Of a stretch of DNA of 64,000 nucleotides, positions 8,395 through 15,521 are shown one piece after another (the first letter of the stretch is position 1; every line of letters starts with the position of its first letter). The notes beneath the pieces are model-generated. The model searched no databases. It was given only the letters and a program-made list of their open reading frames with translations, and was not told the origin of the DNA. Location: positions 1-64,000 of the forward strand of contig JAGAQY010000059.1 of the NCBI GenBank assembly GCA_017622495.1, written 5' to 3'. The DNA comes from Bacteroidaceae bacterium (GTDB lineage Bacteria; Bacteroidota; Bacteroidia; Bacteroidales; Bacteroidaceae). Made by a program: the position numbers and the translations under genes.

Positions 8395-10132
8395 ACTTAT
8401 TCATCTTGCTCCAGGTATCCTTGAGCGATACGGTGCGGTTGAATACGAGGTGCTCTGCGGTAGACTCCTTGTCGACGTTGAAGTAGCCGATGCGGCGGAA
8501 CTGCAGGTAGTCGAGCGGCTTGGCCTCGGCCAGGTAGCGCTCCACGTAGCACTCGGTGAGCACCTTCAGCGAGTCGGGGTTGATCATCTCCTGCATGGCC
8601 TCCAGTGCGTCGCATCCCTTGGCTTCGCGGATGGCTGCCATCTCGTCGCGCGGGTTCTCTACCTTCCACAGGCGGTCGTAGAGGCGCACTTCGGCCTTCA
8701 GACAATGGGCGCAGCTTACCCAGTGGAGCGTACCCTTCACCTTGCGGTTGCTGCCGGGCATGCCGGTCTTGGTGTCGGGGTCATACTCGGCGTATACCTC
8801 GATGATGTTGCCCTCGTCGTCCTTCTTGCAGCCGGTGCACTTCACGATGTAGGCATTCATCAGGCGCACCTCCTGACCGGGAGTCATGCGGAAATATTTC
8901 TTCGGGGCATCCTCCATGAAGTCCTCGCGCTCGATCCACAGCTCGCGGCTGAACTCGATGGTGTGTGTGCCCGCTTCGGGGGCCTCGGGGTTGTTGATGG
9001 CCTCCATCACCTCCACCTGTCCCTCGGGATAGTTGGTGATGACGAGCTTCACAGGATTGATGACGGCCGATACTCGGGTGGCGCGGGTGTTGAGGTCTTC
9101 GCGCACGGCGCTCTCGAGCAGGGCAAAGTCGTTGAGCGCGTCGTAAGTGGTGTAGCCAATCTTGTCCACGAAGTTGCGGATCGATTCGGGCGAGTAGCCA
9201 CGGCGACGGAATCCGCAGATGGTAGGCATGCGGGGGTCGTCCCAGCCGTTGACGAGGCCCTCCTTTACTAATATGAGGAGGTTGCGCTTGCTCATGAGGG
9301 TGTAGTTGAGGTTGAGCTTGTTGAACTCATACTGGCGGGGACGGTTGTCGTCGAGGTCCTGGCCATTCTTCACCCAGTCCACGAAGAGGTCGTAGAGGGG
9401 GCGGTGAGGCACAAACTCCAGTGTGCAGAGCGAGTGGGTGACGCCCTCGAAGTAGTCGCTCTGTCCGTGAGCGAAGTCATACATCGGGTAGGCCTTCCAT
9501 GTGGTGCCTGTGCGGTGGTGCGGATGGTTCACTACGCGGTATATGATGGGGTCGCGGAAGTGCATGTTGGGGTTGGCCATGTCGATCTTGGCACGCAGCA
9601 CCATACGTCCCTCCTCAATCTCGCCGCGGTTCATCTTCTCGAACAGCTCCAGGCTCTCCTCTGCGGGGCGGTTGCGGTAGGGGCTCTCGGTACCGGGCTG
9701 TGTAGTGGTACCCTTCTGTGCGGCAATCTCCTCAGACGACTGCTCGTCGATGTATGCCTTGCCCTGCTTGATGAGGTCAACGGCAAAGTCCCACAGCTGC
9801 TGGAAGTAGTCCGATGCGTAGTACTCGTTGCCCCACTGGAAGCCCAGCCACTGGATGTCCTCCTTGATAGCCTCTACATACTCCACATCCTCCTTGGTGG
9901 GGTTGGTGTCGTCGAAGCGCAGGTTGCATACACCGCCATATTTCTGTGCCATGCCGAAGTCGAGGCATATTGCCTTGGCGTGTCCTATGTGGAGGTAGCC
10001 GTTGGGTTCGGGCGGGAATCGTGTCTGCACCTTTCCGCCGTTCTTGCCTTCGGCGAGGTCGTTTACTACTATCTGCTCAATGAAGCTCAGACTCTTCTTC
10101 TCTGTATTTTCGCTTACTGTCTGTTCAGCCAT
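8393..10132 (-). CDS. glnS: Glutaminyl-tRNA synthetase
   Basis: Charges tRNA-Gln with glutamine using ATP; class I aminoacyl-tRNA synthetase, cytoplasmic. The 579 residues show PPEPNGYLHIGHAKA with HIGH at 48-51, and the second signature in its GlnRS form, LMSKRNLL, at 279-286 (K282 being the catalytic lysine). FRRRGYSPESIRNF after it and the C-terminal anticodon-binding beta-barrels (about 345-560) match GlnRS rather than GluRS. A full Bacteroidetes promoter lies at 10159-10189. Its 3' end overlaps a word array by a couple of bases. Confidence 0.96.
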   Translation of the reverse strand: MAEQTVSENTEKKSLSFIEQIVVNDLAEGKNGGKVQTRFPPEPNGYLHIGHAKAICLDFGMAQKYGGVCNLRFDDTNPTKEDVEYVEAIKEDIQWLGFQWGNEYYASDYFQQLWDFAVDLIKQGKAYIDEQSSEEIAAQKGTTTQPGTESPYRNRPAEESLELFEKMNRGEIEEGRMVLRAKIDMANPNMHFRDPIIYRVVNHPHHRTGTTWKAYPMYDFAHGQSDYFEGVTHSLCTLEFVPHRPLYDLFVDWVKNGQDLDDNRPRQYEFNKLNLNYTLMSKRNLLILVKEGLVNGWDDPRMPTICGFRRRGYSPESIRNFVDKIGYTTYDALNDFALLESAVREDLNTRATRVSAVINPVKLVITNYPEGQVEVMEAINNPEAPEAGTHTIEFSRELWIEREDFMEDAPKKYFRMTPGQEVRLMNAYIVKCTGCKKDDEGNIIEVYAEYDPDTKTGMPGSNRKVKGTLHWVSCAHCLKAEVRLYDRLWKVENPRDEMAAIREAKGCDALEAMQEMINPDSLKVLTECYVERYLAEAKPLDYLQFRRIGYFNVDKESTAEHLVFNRTVSLKDTWSKMNK

Positions 10133-10158
10133 AATATTCCAATTTATTTAATATTTCG

Positions 10159-10189
10159 CAAAGATACAACAAGCCGAGAGGAGAACAAA
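10159..10189 (-). promoter_or_regulatory. glnS promoter
   Basis: On the minus strand, TTTG (10186-10189), 19 bp and TATCTTTG (10159-10166) form a full-consensus promoter 27 bp before the glnS start. Confidence 0.85.
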
Positions 10190-10210
10190 ATAAATTCATT
10201 TATTTTTTAT

Positions 10211-10550
10211 CCCGAGGCGCCGTGTATCTTCTGTGACGCAGTCACTAAAATTAGTGCAAACCGAGAGAAAAGCAAGTTTCTCGGATAAACCGAGTGCTAA
10301 GGCAGTCCTTGCATTTTCCGAGGTGCAGCCTAATTTCTGTGCTTGCGTAGCAAGAACTAAAGATAGTGCAAGCCGAACGAAATATCAAATTTCAACGAGA
10401 GAATGTAATAAAAATGTTTACTTTTTTTATTACTGAGCGAGGCCGAAATTCAACGAAGTTAAATTTATTTGAATATTTGCCTTTCCTTTCGACCGGCGAC
10501 CTTCGGTTCTGAGGCGCCGCCTAATTTCTCTGCTTGCGTAGCAAGTGCTC
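10211..10550 (-). repeat. Promoter-like degenerate units upstream of glnS
   Basis: Three related units, read on the minus strand. Unit C: TTG 10273-10275, 19 bp, TAATTTTA 10246-10253, hairpin GTGAC/GTCAC 10233-10245. Unit B: TTTG 10386-10389, 20 bp, TATCTTTA 10358-10365, hairpin CTTGC/GCAAG 10342-10354. Unit A: only the hairpin (10533-10545) and its trailing sequence. After each hairpin comes a similar CAGAAATTAGGC...CCTCGG stretch. The distal -7 boxes all end TTTA instead of TTTG, so they are probably inactive. Confidence 0.7.
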
Positions 10551-10640
10551 AATGAGTATTCCCACTATAAGATACAAGTTCCCAAACAGGCTGTCCGGCT
10601 GTCCTTGTGCGCAATAACCCATTGTGTACCAGTCGGCTAA

Positions 10641-10675
10641 CAAGGACAACCTACGTTGTCACCGGGTTGTCCTTG
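10641..10675. repeat. Inverted repeat CAAGGACAACC (copy 1)
   Basis: CAAGGACAACC at 10641-10651 and GGTTGTCCTTG at 10665-10675, an 11-bp perfect stem with a 13-nt loop. The same pair recurs at 11118-11141. Confidence 0.75.
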
Positions 10676-10822
10676 CATATTGGTCATGACCTTCTATAGT
10701 TTGTTGTATAATTCGCACTACACGCAGTGGATTATCAATCATCATACTTAAAAAAAGCAGGGGGCTCGTTTGCGTGAATTGACACAACACAGATTTTCCT
10801 TGGTTCTTTGGTTTCTCTACCG

Positions 10823-10908
10823 ACTACCTTCGCGAAGGTAGTCGATTCTCTTCGCGAAGATAATGCACTATCTTCGCGGAGGTAGTGCACTATCCTCGCG
10901 AAGGTAGT
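10823..10908. repeat. Four-unit 22-bp palindromic array (site 2)
   Basis: TCGCGA (once TCGCGG) at 10830-10835, 10852-10857, 10874-10879 and 10896-10901, exactly 22 bp apart. Units read like CTACCTTCGCGAAGGTAG, a palindrome that presents TACCTTCG on both strands. Same spacing and copy number as the array at 186-275. An apparent minus-strand reading frame runs through it, but I do not regard it as a gene. Confidence 0.88.
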
Positions 10909-11047
10909 GGAAAGTGAAACCATGAAACACGGGAAACGCATGATGAAAAAGTTGAATTTCACGCTGTTTCTGTTTCATGCGAAACGTGTTCGCCGCCCGA
11001 AGGGGCTAAAGGCAATCTCGCACAAAAACGCGAAGTATTCTTACATC

Positions 11048-11080
11048 CCGTTACGGCTGATTTGTAATCGGCCGTAACGG
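11048..11080. repeat. CCGTTACGGC hairpin
   Basis: CCGTTACGGC at 11048-11057 and GCCGTAACGG at 11071-11080. The same stem word occurs in the terminator at 43942-43969. It may be a terminator, but no gene ends nearby and no T-run follows. Confidence 0.6.
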
Positions 11081-11117
11081 AGTATAAGGGTATGCGACCC
11101 ACGAACGGAGGACAACC

Positions 11118-11141
11118 CAAGGACAACCCAGGTTGTCCTTG
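11118..11141. repeat. Inverted repeat CAAGGACAACC (copy 2)
   Basis: CAAGGACAACC at 11118-11128 and GGTTGTCCTTG at 11131-11141, separated by only 2 nt. A further half-site, GGACAACC, lies just upstream (11110-11117) and GGACAACCT downstream (11184-11192). Confidence 0.75.
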
Positions 11142-11234
11142 TCTGTTTGCAGATTATCAGCATATTACATCCCATAAGGACAGCTGGACAACCTATTCCG
11201 CAACATCTGTTTTTAAAGCCTTTGCTCCCCTCGT

Positions 11235-11334
11235 TTCGTGTTCACAACAAAAACAATCGCATGCCTCGTACTCACTTTTTTCTTTTAGACACGAATTTCC
11301 ACGAATTATCCACGAATTTTCATAAATAATTATT
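11235..11334. repeat. 100-bp direct repeat, left copy
   Basis: Identical to 12757-12857 except for one fewer T in a T-run (6 versus 7). It begins TTCGTGTTCACAAC and ends with CACGAATT words followed by CATAAATAATTATT. The two copies bracket the pseudogene fragment and the PDDEXK nuclease gene. Confidence 0.93.
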
Positions 11335-11368
11335 GTTCTCCATTGCTATCGTTACTGTTGCCCGATAA

Positions 11369-11512
11369 TTACTTTTTCCCATCCTTAATGTAGATACCGC
11401 GTGTAGGGATTTCTACGGGACGACCTTGGAGGTCGTAGTAAGGGGTAGTAATCATTTCCTCATTCTTCATTGCAGGAATTGAAGTTATCGTGTTGACATT
11501 TGTGATTAATTC
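11369..11512 (-). pseudogene. Type IX secretion C-terminal tail remnant
   Basis: The minus strand encodes 47 residues ending YYDLQGRPVEIPTRGIYIKD then GKK and a stop, a textbook T9SS C-terminal sorting tail, preceded by the usual linker (TNVNTITSIPAMKNEE). The frame closes upstream at a TGA at the edge of the degenerate CACGAATT repeat, and no signal peptide or passenger domain remains. It is therefore the 3' stump of a deleted cargo gene. The flanking repeats suggest that their insertion or recombination removed the rest. Confidence 0.8.
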
Positions 11513-11514
11513 AT

Positions 11515-11595
11515 GTCAATTCGTGTTCCCTTATTTTCTTAAACATAAATTTTCATGAATTACCCATGAATTATCATAAATAATTCGTAAATTCG
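11515..11595. repeat. Degenerate third copy of the direct repeat
   Basis: AATTCGTGTTC, then ATGAATTACCCATGAATTATC and CATAAATAATTCG, follows the layout of the 100-bp repeats with many changes. It lies just before the nuclease gene; TAAATTCG at its end may be a weak -7 box. Confidence 0.6.
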
Positions 11596-11620
11596 CATTT
11601 AATAAAATTTGTTTGCCGCA

Positions 11621-12649
11621 ATGAAGATAGAAGATAATGGTATCGCTCAGCCAATCAATCACGAATACCAGCAACTGATCGATGATATCACGATACTTTG
11701 GAGTCAAGCCAAAGAACGCGCTATCGGTGCAGTCAACACAGAACTGCTCGAAGCCAATTGGCGGACAGGTAAGTACATCGTAGAGTATGAGCAGGGAGGC
11801 AAGACACGTGCAGAATATGGCAAACAATTGCTTATTAACCTCGCAAAAGACTTGACGCTACGTAATGGTAGAGGCTTTAGCCGGTCCAATCTGTTGTATA
11901 TGAGAAAATTCTATCTGGCCTTTCCAAAAAGTGAGACAGTGTCTCACCAATTGAGTTGGAGTCATTACTTTGAGATTCTCAAATGCAACGACCCTATGGA
12001 GATTCAGTTCTATCTCAAGCAATGTGTCAAGGAAGGATGGAAAGTGAGGGAACTGAAGCGGCAGATGAAGAGTGCGCTATTTCAGCGATTAGCACTCAGT
12101 ACCGACAAGGAGGGCGTTTTGGCATTGGCAAACGAAGGGCATCAGGTGATGACTCCACAAGATATTATTCGCGACCCGTTTGTGCTCGAATTCACTGGAC
12201 TTCCCCAGAAGAGGCGATACAAGGAGTCTGACCTGGAGGCTGCATTGAAGACCAATATGGAGCAGTTCCTTTTGGAACTCGGTCGTGGCTTTGCCTTTAT
12301 AGGTCGTCAATATGTTATCCCCATCGGAAGTCGCCAGTTTAAGGTCGACATGGTGTTTTATCATTGCATCCTCAAATGTTATGTCTTGATAGACCTGAAG
12401 CGTTCTGAAATCAAACACAATGATATTGGGCAGATGAACCTTTATCTCAATTACTTCAAGGCCGAGGTTTGTCAACCCGATGACAATCCTCCCATAGGCA
12501 TAGTCTTAGGAGCAAAGAAAGATGAACTCTTGATGGAGTATGCCCTTCAAGGTATCACCAACCAATTGTTCGCAGCTCGTTACCAGTTGTATCTTCCCAA
12601 AAGAGAAGAGCTCCAAGCCCAGTTGGACAAACTACTTGAGCTGTCATAA
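11621..12649 (+). CDS. PDDEXK nuclease-domain protein (YhcG/DUF1016 family)
   Basis: A 342-residue protein with an N-terminal DUF1016 helical domain (about 12-160: AEYGKQLLINLAKDLT, GFSRSNLLYMRKFY, YFEILKCNDP) and a C-terminal PD-(D/E)XK nuclease fold (about 185-335). The catalytic pattern is visible as D243 then D258-x-K260 (VDMVFYH, LIDLKR). Family members are DNA-binding nucleases of uncertain role, often near restriction-modification genes or in variable loci. No methylase, antitoxin or other partner is adjacent. I chose ATG 11621 over an upstream TTG at 11609. The flanking direct repeats and lone position suggest acquisition by transfer. A strong terminator follows. Confidence 0.9.
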   Translation: MKIEDNGIAQPINHEYQQLIDDITILWSQAKERAIGAVNTELLEANWRTGKYIVEYEQGGKTRAEYGKQLLINLAKDLTLRNGRGFSRSNLLYMRKFYLAFPKSETVSHQLSWSHYFEILKCNDPMEIQFYLKQCVKEGWKVRELKRQMKSALFQRLALSTDKEGVLALANEGHQVMTPQDIIRDPFVLEFTGLPQKRRYKESDLEAALKTNMEQFLLELGRGFAFIGRQYVIPIGSRQFKVDMVFYHCILKCYVLIDLKRSEIKHNDIGQMNLYLNYFKAEVCQPDDNPPIGIVLGAKKDELLMEYALQGITNQLFAARYQLYLPKREELQAQLDKLLELS

Positions 12650-12654
12650 GAAAA

Positions 12655-12692
12655 CATACAGCCACTCCTCGAACGAGTGGCTGTATGTTTTT
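12655..12692 (+). terminator. Nuclease-gene terminator
   Basis: CATACAGCCACTC at 12655-12667 pairs perfectly with GAGTGGCTGTATG at 12675-12687 (13 bp, 7-nt loop), followed by TTTTT. Confidence 0.88.
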
Positions 12693-12756
12693 GGGAAGAT
12701 AAATGGGCGCAAACCTGTTTTTGCGTACATCGTTATTCATGATATATTCGTGGGCA

Positions 12757-12857
12757 TTCGTGTTCACAACAAAAACAATCGCATGCCTCGTACTCACTTT
12801 TTTTCTTTTAGACACGAATTTCCACGAATTATCCACGAATTTTCATAAATAATTATT
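12757..12857. repeat. 101-bp direct repeat, right copy
   Basis: Right partner of 11235-11334, identical but for one extra T. Its last base is the first T of a perfect -7 box (TACTTTTG), so the repeat abuts, and may help form, the promoter of the next operon. Confidence 0.93.
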
Positions 12858-12886
12858 ACTTTTGCATCGAGTGGAGTGCGCTCCAC
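12857..12886 (+). promoter_or_regulatory. Promoter and 5' hairpin of the beta-helix operon
   Basis: TACTTTTG at 12857-12864 matches TAnnTTTG. The -33 region is AT-rich repeat sequence without a clear TTTG. About 7 nt on, at the expected transcript start, GTGGAG TGCG CTCCAC (12871-12886) forms a 6-bp hairpin that could cap the RNA. Confidence 0.6.
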
Positions 12887-12929
12887 CGACTTTTTGATTT
12901 TATTGGTAGAAGCGTTGTGCTTCATTCTT

Positions 12930-13046
12930 GGATACGAAACCTAGGAAATTTCACAAGACAAGAATGGCACGGACGGTTCTGCGCTATATAGCGCGGGATT
13001 GTTTGTCTATTTTATGTCTTGAAGGCTATCCTAGGGCCCCGTATCC
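12930..13046 (+). ncRNA. Rod-shaped structured RNA leader
   Basis: Three nested 7-bp stems enclose one another: GGATACG (12930-12936) with CGTATCC (13040-13046); CCTAGGA (12940-12946) with TCCTAGG (13029-13035); CAAGACA (12954-12960) with TGTCTTG (13015-13021). At the tip is the 14-nt palindrome GCGCTATATAGCGC (12981-12994). Unpaired purine-rich stretches lie between the stems. It sits in the 5' UTR of the beta-helix operon, between promoter and start codon. It looks like a cis-regulatory RNA; I cannot name a family, and it may already be catalogued. Confidence 0.7.
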
Positions 13047-13132
13047 ATAATATAGTACACAGTTCCACGCTTCTTTATTTTAAACCCACATAGAGGCTGC
13101 GGAGGGACTTGGCGCGGCAAAGGTTTACAATT

Positions 13133-14254
13133 ATGAAAAAGTTTTTCGTAAGTTTGGTAATGCTGCTGAGTACATCGGCAGTAAGTGTCTTCGCGCAGAG
13201 TTCTACACTTGCCACTCTTCACCACGGAGGAGAAATTAAAACATTCTATGGAACGAGCGCGCTTGTTGAAGCAGCACAGGCTGCTGTTGATGGTGATGTC
13301 ATCACTCTATCGAGTGGAACATTCTTTTCTCCAGATACAATAACCAAGCCTATCACTCTGAAAGGTGCTGGAATGGAACTAGACACACTTAATAGTGTTG
13401 TACCAACAATTATCAAGGGAGATTTGGTTATAAATATTCCAGAGTCTAGCACAAATAATCTTTTAGTGGAGTCTGTAGATGTGCAAGGTGATATTAAGTA
13501 TATAACTCTCAAGGATCCTCAGTTCTTGAAATGCAGAGCAAATTCTGTAATGAATGTGGATTTAGCGTCCAAATTGGTAAATTCAAATTTCCTGCATTGT
13601 ATAATTTCTTCGAAGTTTGAACTTTCCACTAATTCTTCTGCTACATTGGTTAATTGTTATGTTTCAGAACCTAATAGTGTTGACCTTAAAACTTCAAACT
13701 TTGAATTTGAGAACTGTGTGATTAGAGATGATAGTTATTCTCATTATTCTACAGGCGTGTACGGTGGGTCAACATATTATTGGGGTATTTTAACCATCTA
13801 TAGTTCAACTTTGAAGAACTGTATAATCTGTTATCGTGGTGATAATGGAGGCACCAATAAATCTTATTATTATAGCATTTATGATGAGTCTTCTGTTAGT
13901 GTTGTTAATTGCCTTGCCGTTGCATACCAATATGATAAAGTGAGACTTTTTGTAGAACGAACAAACACGACTGTCAATCATACTAATTATACTACGGCAG
14001 ATGAAGCCTCTGTATTTGTAGGATGGAGTGTAAAGAATTCATTGGAAAACTTAAAAACTACTCGTCTTGAACTTACCGATGCGGCAAAGGCGAAATATAT
14101 AGGAAGCGATGGTACACAAATAGGTATATATGGCGGCAAACTTCCCTTTAATTCTCTGACCAACAATCCTCGGATAACAAAGTGCGAGGTCGATGGGAAG
14201 ACAACCGCTGATGGCAAACTGAATGTGAAAGTCGAGATTGCTGGTGGAAAATAA
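13133..14254 (+). CDS. Exported right-handed beta-helix-like protein
   Basis: A 373-residue protein with a signal peptide at 1-22 (MKKFFVSLVMLLST...VFAQ). Residues about 40-75 (AAQAAVDGDVITLSSGTF then ITLKGAG) match the start of pectin-lyase-type right-handed beta-helices, and short hydrophobic turns (LKNCIICYR, VVNCLAVAY) recur through the middle. No catalytic residues can be assigned. Such proteins bind or cut polysaccharides or act as surface scaffolds. I chose ATG 13133 over an upstream in-frame ATG at 13109, as it gives a clean signal peptide. It is 23 bp from the next gene, same operon. The 5' two-thirds is clearly AT-richer than its neighbours, which hints at transfer or diversification. 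Confidence 0.78.
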   Translation: MKKFFVSLVMLLSTSAVSVFAQSSTLATLHHGGEIKTFYGTSALVEAAQAAVDGDVITLSSGTFFSPDTITKPITLKGAGMELDTLNSVVPTIIKGDLVINIPESSTNNLLVESVDVQGDIKYITLKDPQFLKCRANSVMNVDLASKLVNSNFLHCIISSKFELSTNSSATLVNCYVSEPNSVDLKTSNFEFENCVIRDDSYSHYSTGVYGGSTYYWGILTIYSSTLKNCIICYRGDNGGTNKSYYYSIYDESSVSVVNCLAVAYQYDKVRLFVERTNTTVNHTNYTTADEASVFVGWSVKNSLENLKTTRLELTDAAKAKYIGSDGTQIGIYGGKLPFNSLTNNPRITKCEVDGKTTADGKLNVKVEIAGGK

Positions 14255-14277
14255 GTTTAACATAGATGTGTTCCATT

Positions 14278-15276
14278 ATGCGAAAGTGTATTTTTGCAAT
14301 AACGCTACTGCTATTCTGCTCATTGGCACGTGGACAGGGTAATTACGAGTATTCATATTGGATTGATGGTGATGTTTCTAACCGCATTGTTATATCATCT
14401 GATAATATAACTGAAAATTTGCAAGTAGATGCTTCAAGATTAAACGATGGCCTTCATTTTCTGCATGTACAAGTGAAAGACAAGGAAGGGGGATTAACAC
14501 CGCCTATCAAACGAATGTTCTTAAAAGCAAGGCTGATAGATGTCTCGGATAGTGCATACTATCAAGTTGACGACAATGAGGATGTGTTTGACATAAAGAG
14601 TGTTGAAACTAGTCAGTCTATTGATGTTTCCAATTTGAATGAAGGATTACACTCGATAAGGTACATGTTGAGAAACTCTGACGGACATGTAGCCTCGTCA
14701 GCATTGCGTAATTTTTATAGAATTTCGCCCTTAATAGAATATCTCAACTGCATGTGCTATATCGACGGAACGTTATATAAGAATGACAAGATCAATCCGC
14801 AACAAAGTATTGTTGAATGGGATATTGATGTGAATGAGATTAGCCGTGGCCTTCACCAGTTGCAAGTGCAGGTGGTGACCCCGAGCGGAGCTGCCTCGTC
14901 TCTTTACAATGCGCTTTTCGTGCGCACTATCACCGATGAGGAACTGTCGGGCCTGCGATGCTTCTACATTATTGATGATAGTCTGACCCATATTGTGGAA
15001 GGCTCGTATGAGGATCAAGGCTATCACTTCGAGCTTGATGTGACCGAACTTCCCGATGGCGAGCATCGCATCACCTATATGTTGGTAGATGACAAAGAGG
15101 TAGTGACCGATATGCAGTCGGCTACGTTCATCAAGGAGAGCGATGGTGAGGGTATCAGCATACTCATCAATGACAAGGAGGAGACATTGCTGTACGACAT
15201 CTCGGGCCGTCGTGTCACAGGACCGCTCACAAGAGGTGTGTATATCATCAATGGCCGCAGGGTACTGATCAAGTAA
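14278..15276 (+). CDS. T9SS-exported four-repeat surface protein
   Basis: A 332-residue protein with a signal peptide at 1-19 (ending LARGQ). Four diverged repeats of about 75-90 residues begin YSYWIDGD, YYQVDDNEDV, CMCYIDGTLY and CFYIIDDSLT, and each ends in a GLHxLxxxVxD or GEHRITYMLVD strand. The last 30 residues (LLYDISGRRVTGPLTRGVY then IINGRRVLIK) are a T9SS sorting tail, so the protein should be exported and anchored or released at the surface. Function is unknown. Codon use shifts from AT-rich to GC-richer about two-thirds along, near 14810, so the gene may be a mosaic. I start it at ATG 14278, not 14266, to give the better signal peptide. Confidence 0.75.
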   Translation: MRKCIFAITLLLFCSLARGQGNYEYSYWIDGDVSNRIVISSDNITENLQVDASRLNDGLHFLHVQVKDKEGGLTPPIKRMFLKARLIDVSDSAYYQVDDNEDVFDIKSVETSQSIDVSNLNEGLHSIRYMLRNSDGHVASSALRNFYRISPLIEYLNCMCYIDGTLYKNDKINPQQSIVEWDIDVNEISRGLHQLQVQVVTPSGAASSLYNALFVRTITDEELSGLRCFYIIDDSLTHIVEGSYEDQGYHFELDVTELPDGEHRITYMLVDDKEVVTDMQSATFIKESDGEGISILINDKEETLLYDISGRRVTGPLTRGVYIINGRRVLIK

Positions 15277-15303
15277 CAACACAAGCCAATAATTATATTT
15301 AAG

Positions 15304-15342
15304 AGGTAAGTGGTAGATAGAGGTCTGCCGCTTACCTTTTTT
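15304..15342 (+). terminator. Terminator of the beta-helix operon
   Basis: AGGTAAGTGG (15304-15313) pairs with CCGCTTACCT (15328-15337, one G-T pair), followed by TTTTT. Confidence 0.85.
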
Positions 15343-15361
15343 ATAAATAGAAAACGTAAAG

Positions 15362-15393
15362 TTTGGTGTGAAAGAAACTATATGCTACCTTTG
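15362..15393 (+). promoter_or_regulatory. Promoter of the radical SAM gene
   Basis: TTTG at 15362-15365, a 20-bp spacer and TACCTTTG at 15386-15393: full consensus. It leaves a 5' UTR of about 110 nt. Confidence 0.85.
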
Positions 15394-15413
15394 TCATTGT
15401 GAATAGGGTATAT

Positions 15414-15521
15414 ATGTCTGTGAAATCTGACTTGTCGGGCAATGTTGTTGTCGGCACGGAGGAGAACCGTATGATAACGCTATATGGCAATATTAGCCCG
15501 ATACAGATATGGATAAGATGA
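15414..15521 (+). CDS. Candidate 35-codon leader ORF
   Basis: ATG 15414 opens a 35-codon frame (begins MSVKSDLSGNVVVGTEENRM) inside the 5' UTR made by the promoter at 15362. Its TGA (15519-15521) overlaps ATG 15518, an in-frame candidate start of the radical SAM gene, in an ATGA arrangement typical of translational coupling. It is unlike any family I know. It could be chance, since the downstream gene may instead start at 15509. Confidence 0.35.
   Translation: MSVKSDLSGNVVVGTEENRMITLYGNISPIQIWIR

Noticed and set aside
8339..10288. Long plus-strand frames opposite glnS (310 and 294 codons)
   Set aside because: They are antisense shadows of a clear glnS with full motifs and promoter; their products are Val/Leu/His-rich and resemble nothing.
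10735..10962. Minus-strand frame of 75 codons through the 22-bp array
   Set aside because: Its residues merely translate the palindromic units; no promoter and no conserved features outside the repeat.
12540..12848. 102-codon frame overlapping the nuclease 3' end and the right direct repeat
   Set aside because: Runs through a terminator hairpin and repeat sequence; overlaps a real gene in another frame.
12930..13046. tRNA- or 6S-like RNA
   Set aside because: No cloverleaf or CCA-type end, and it is too short and lacks the central bubble size expected of 6S RNA; a leader RNA fits better.
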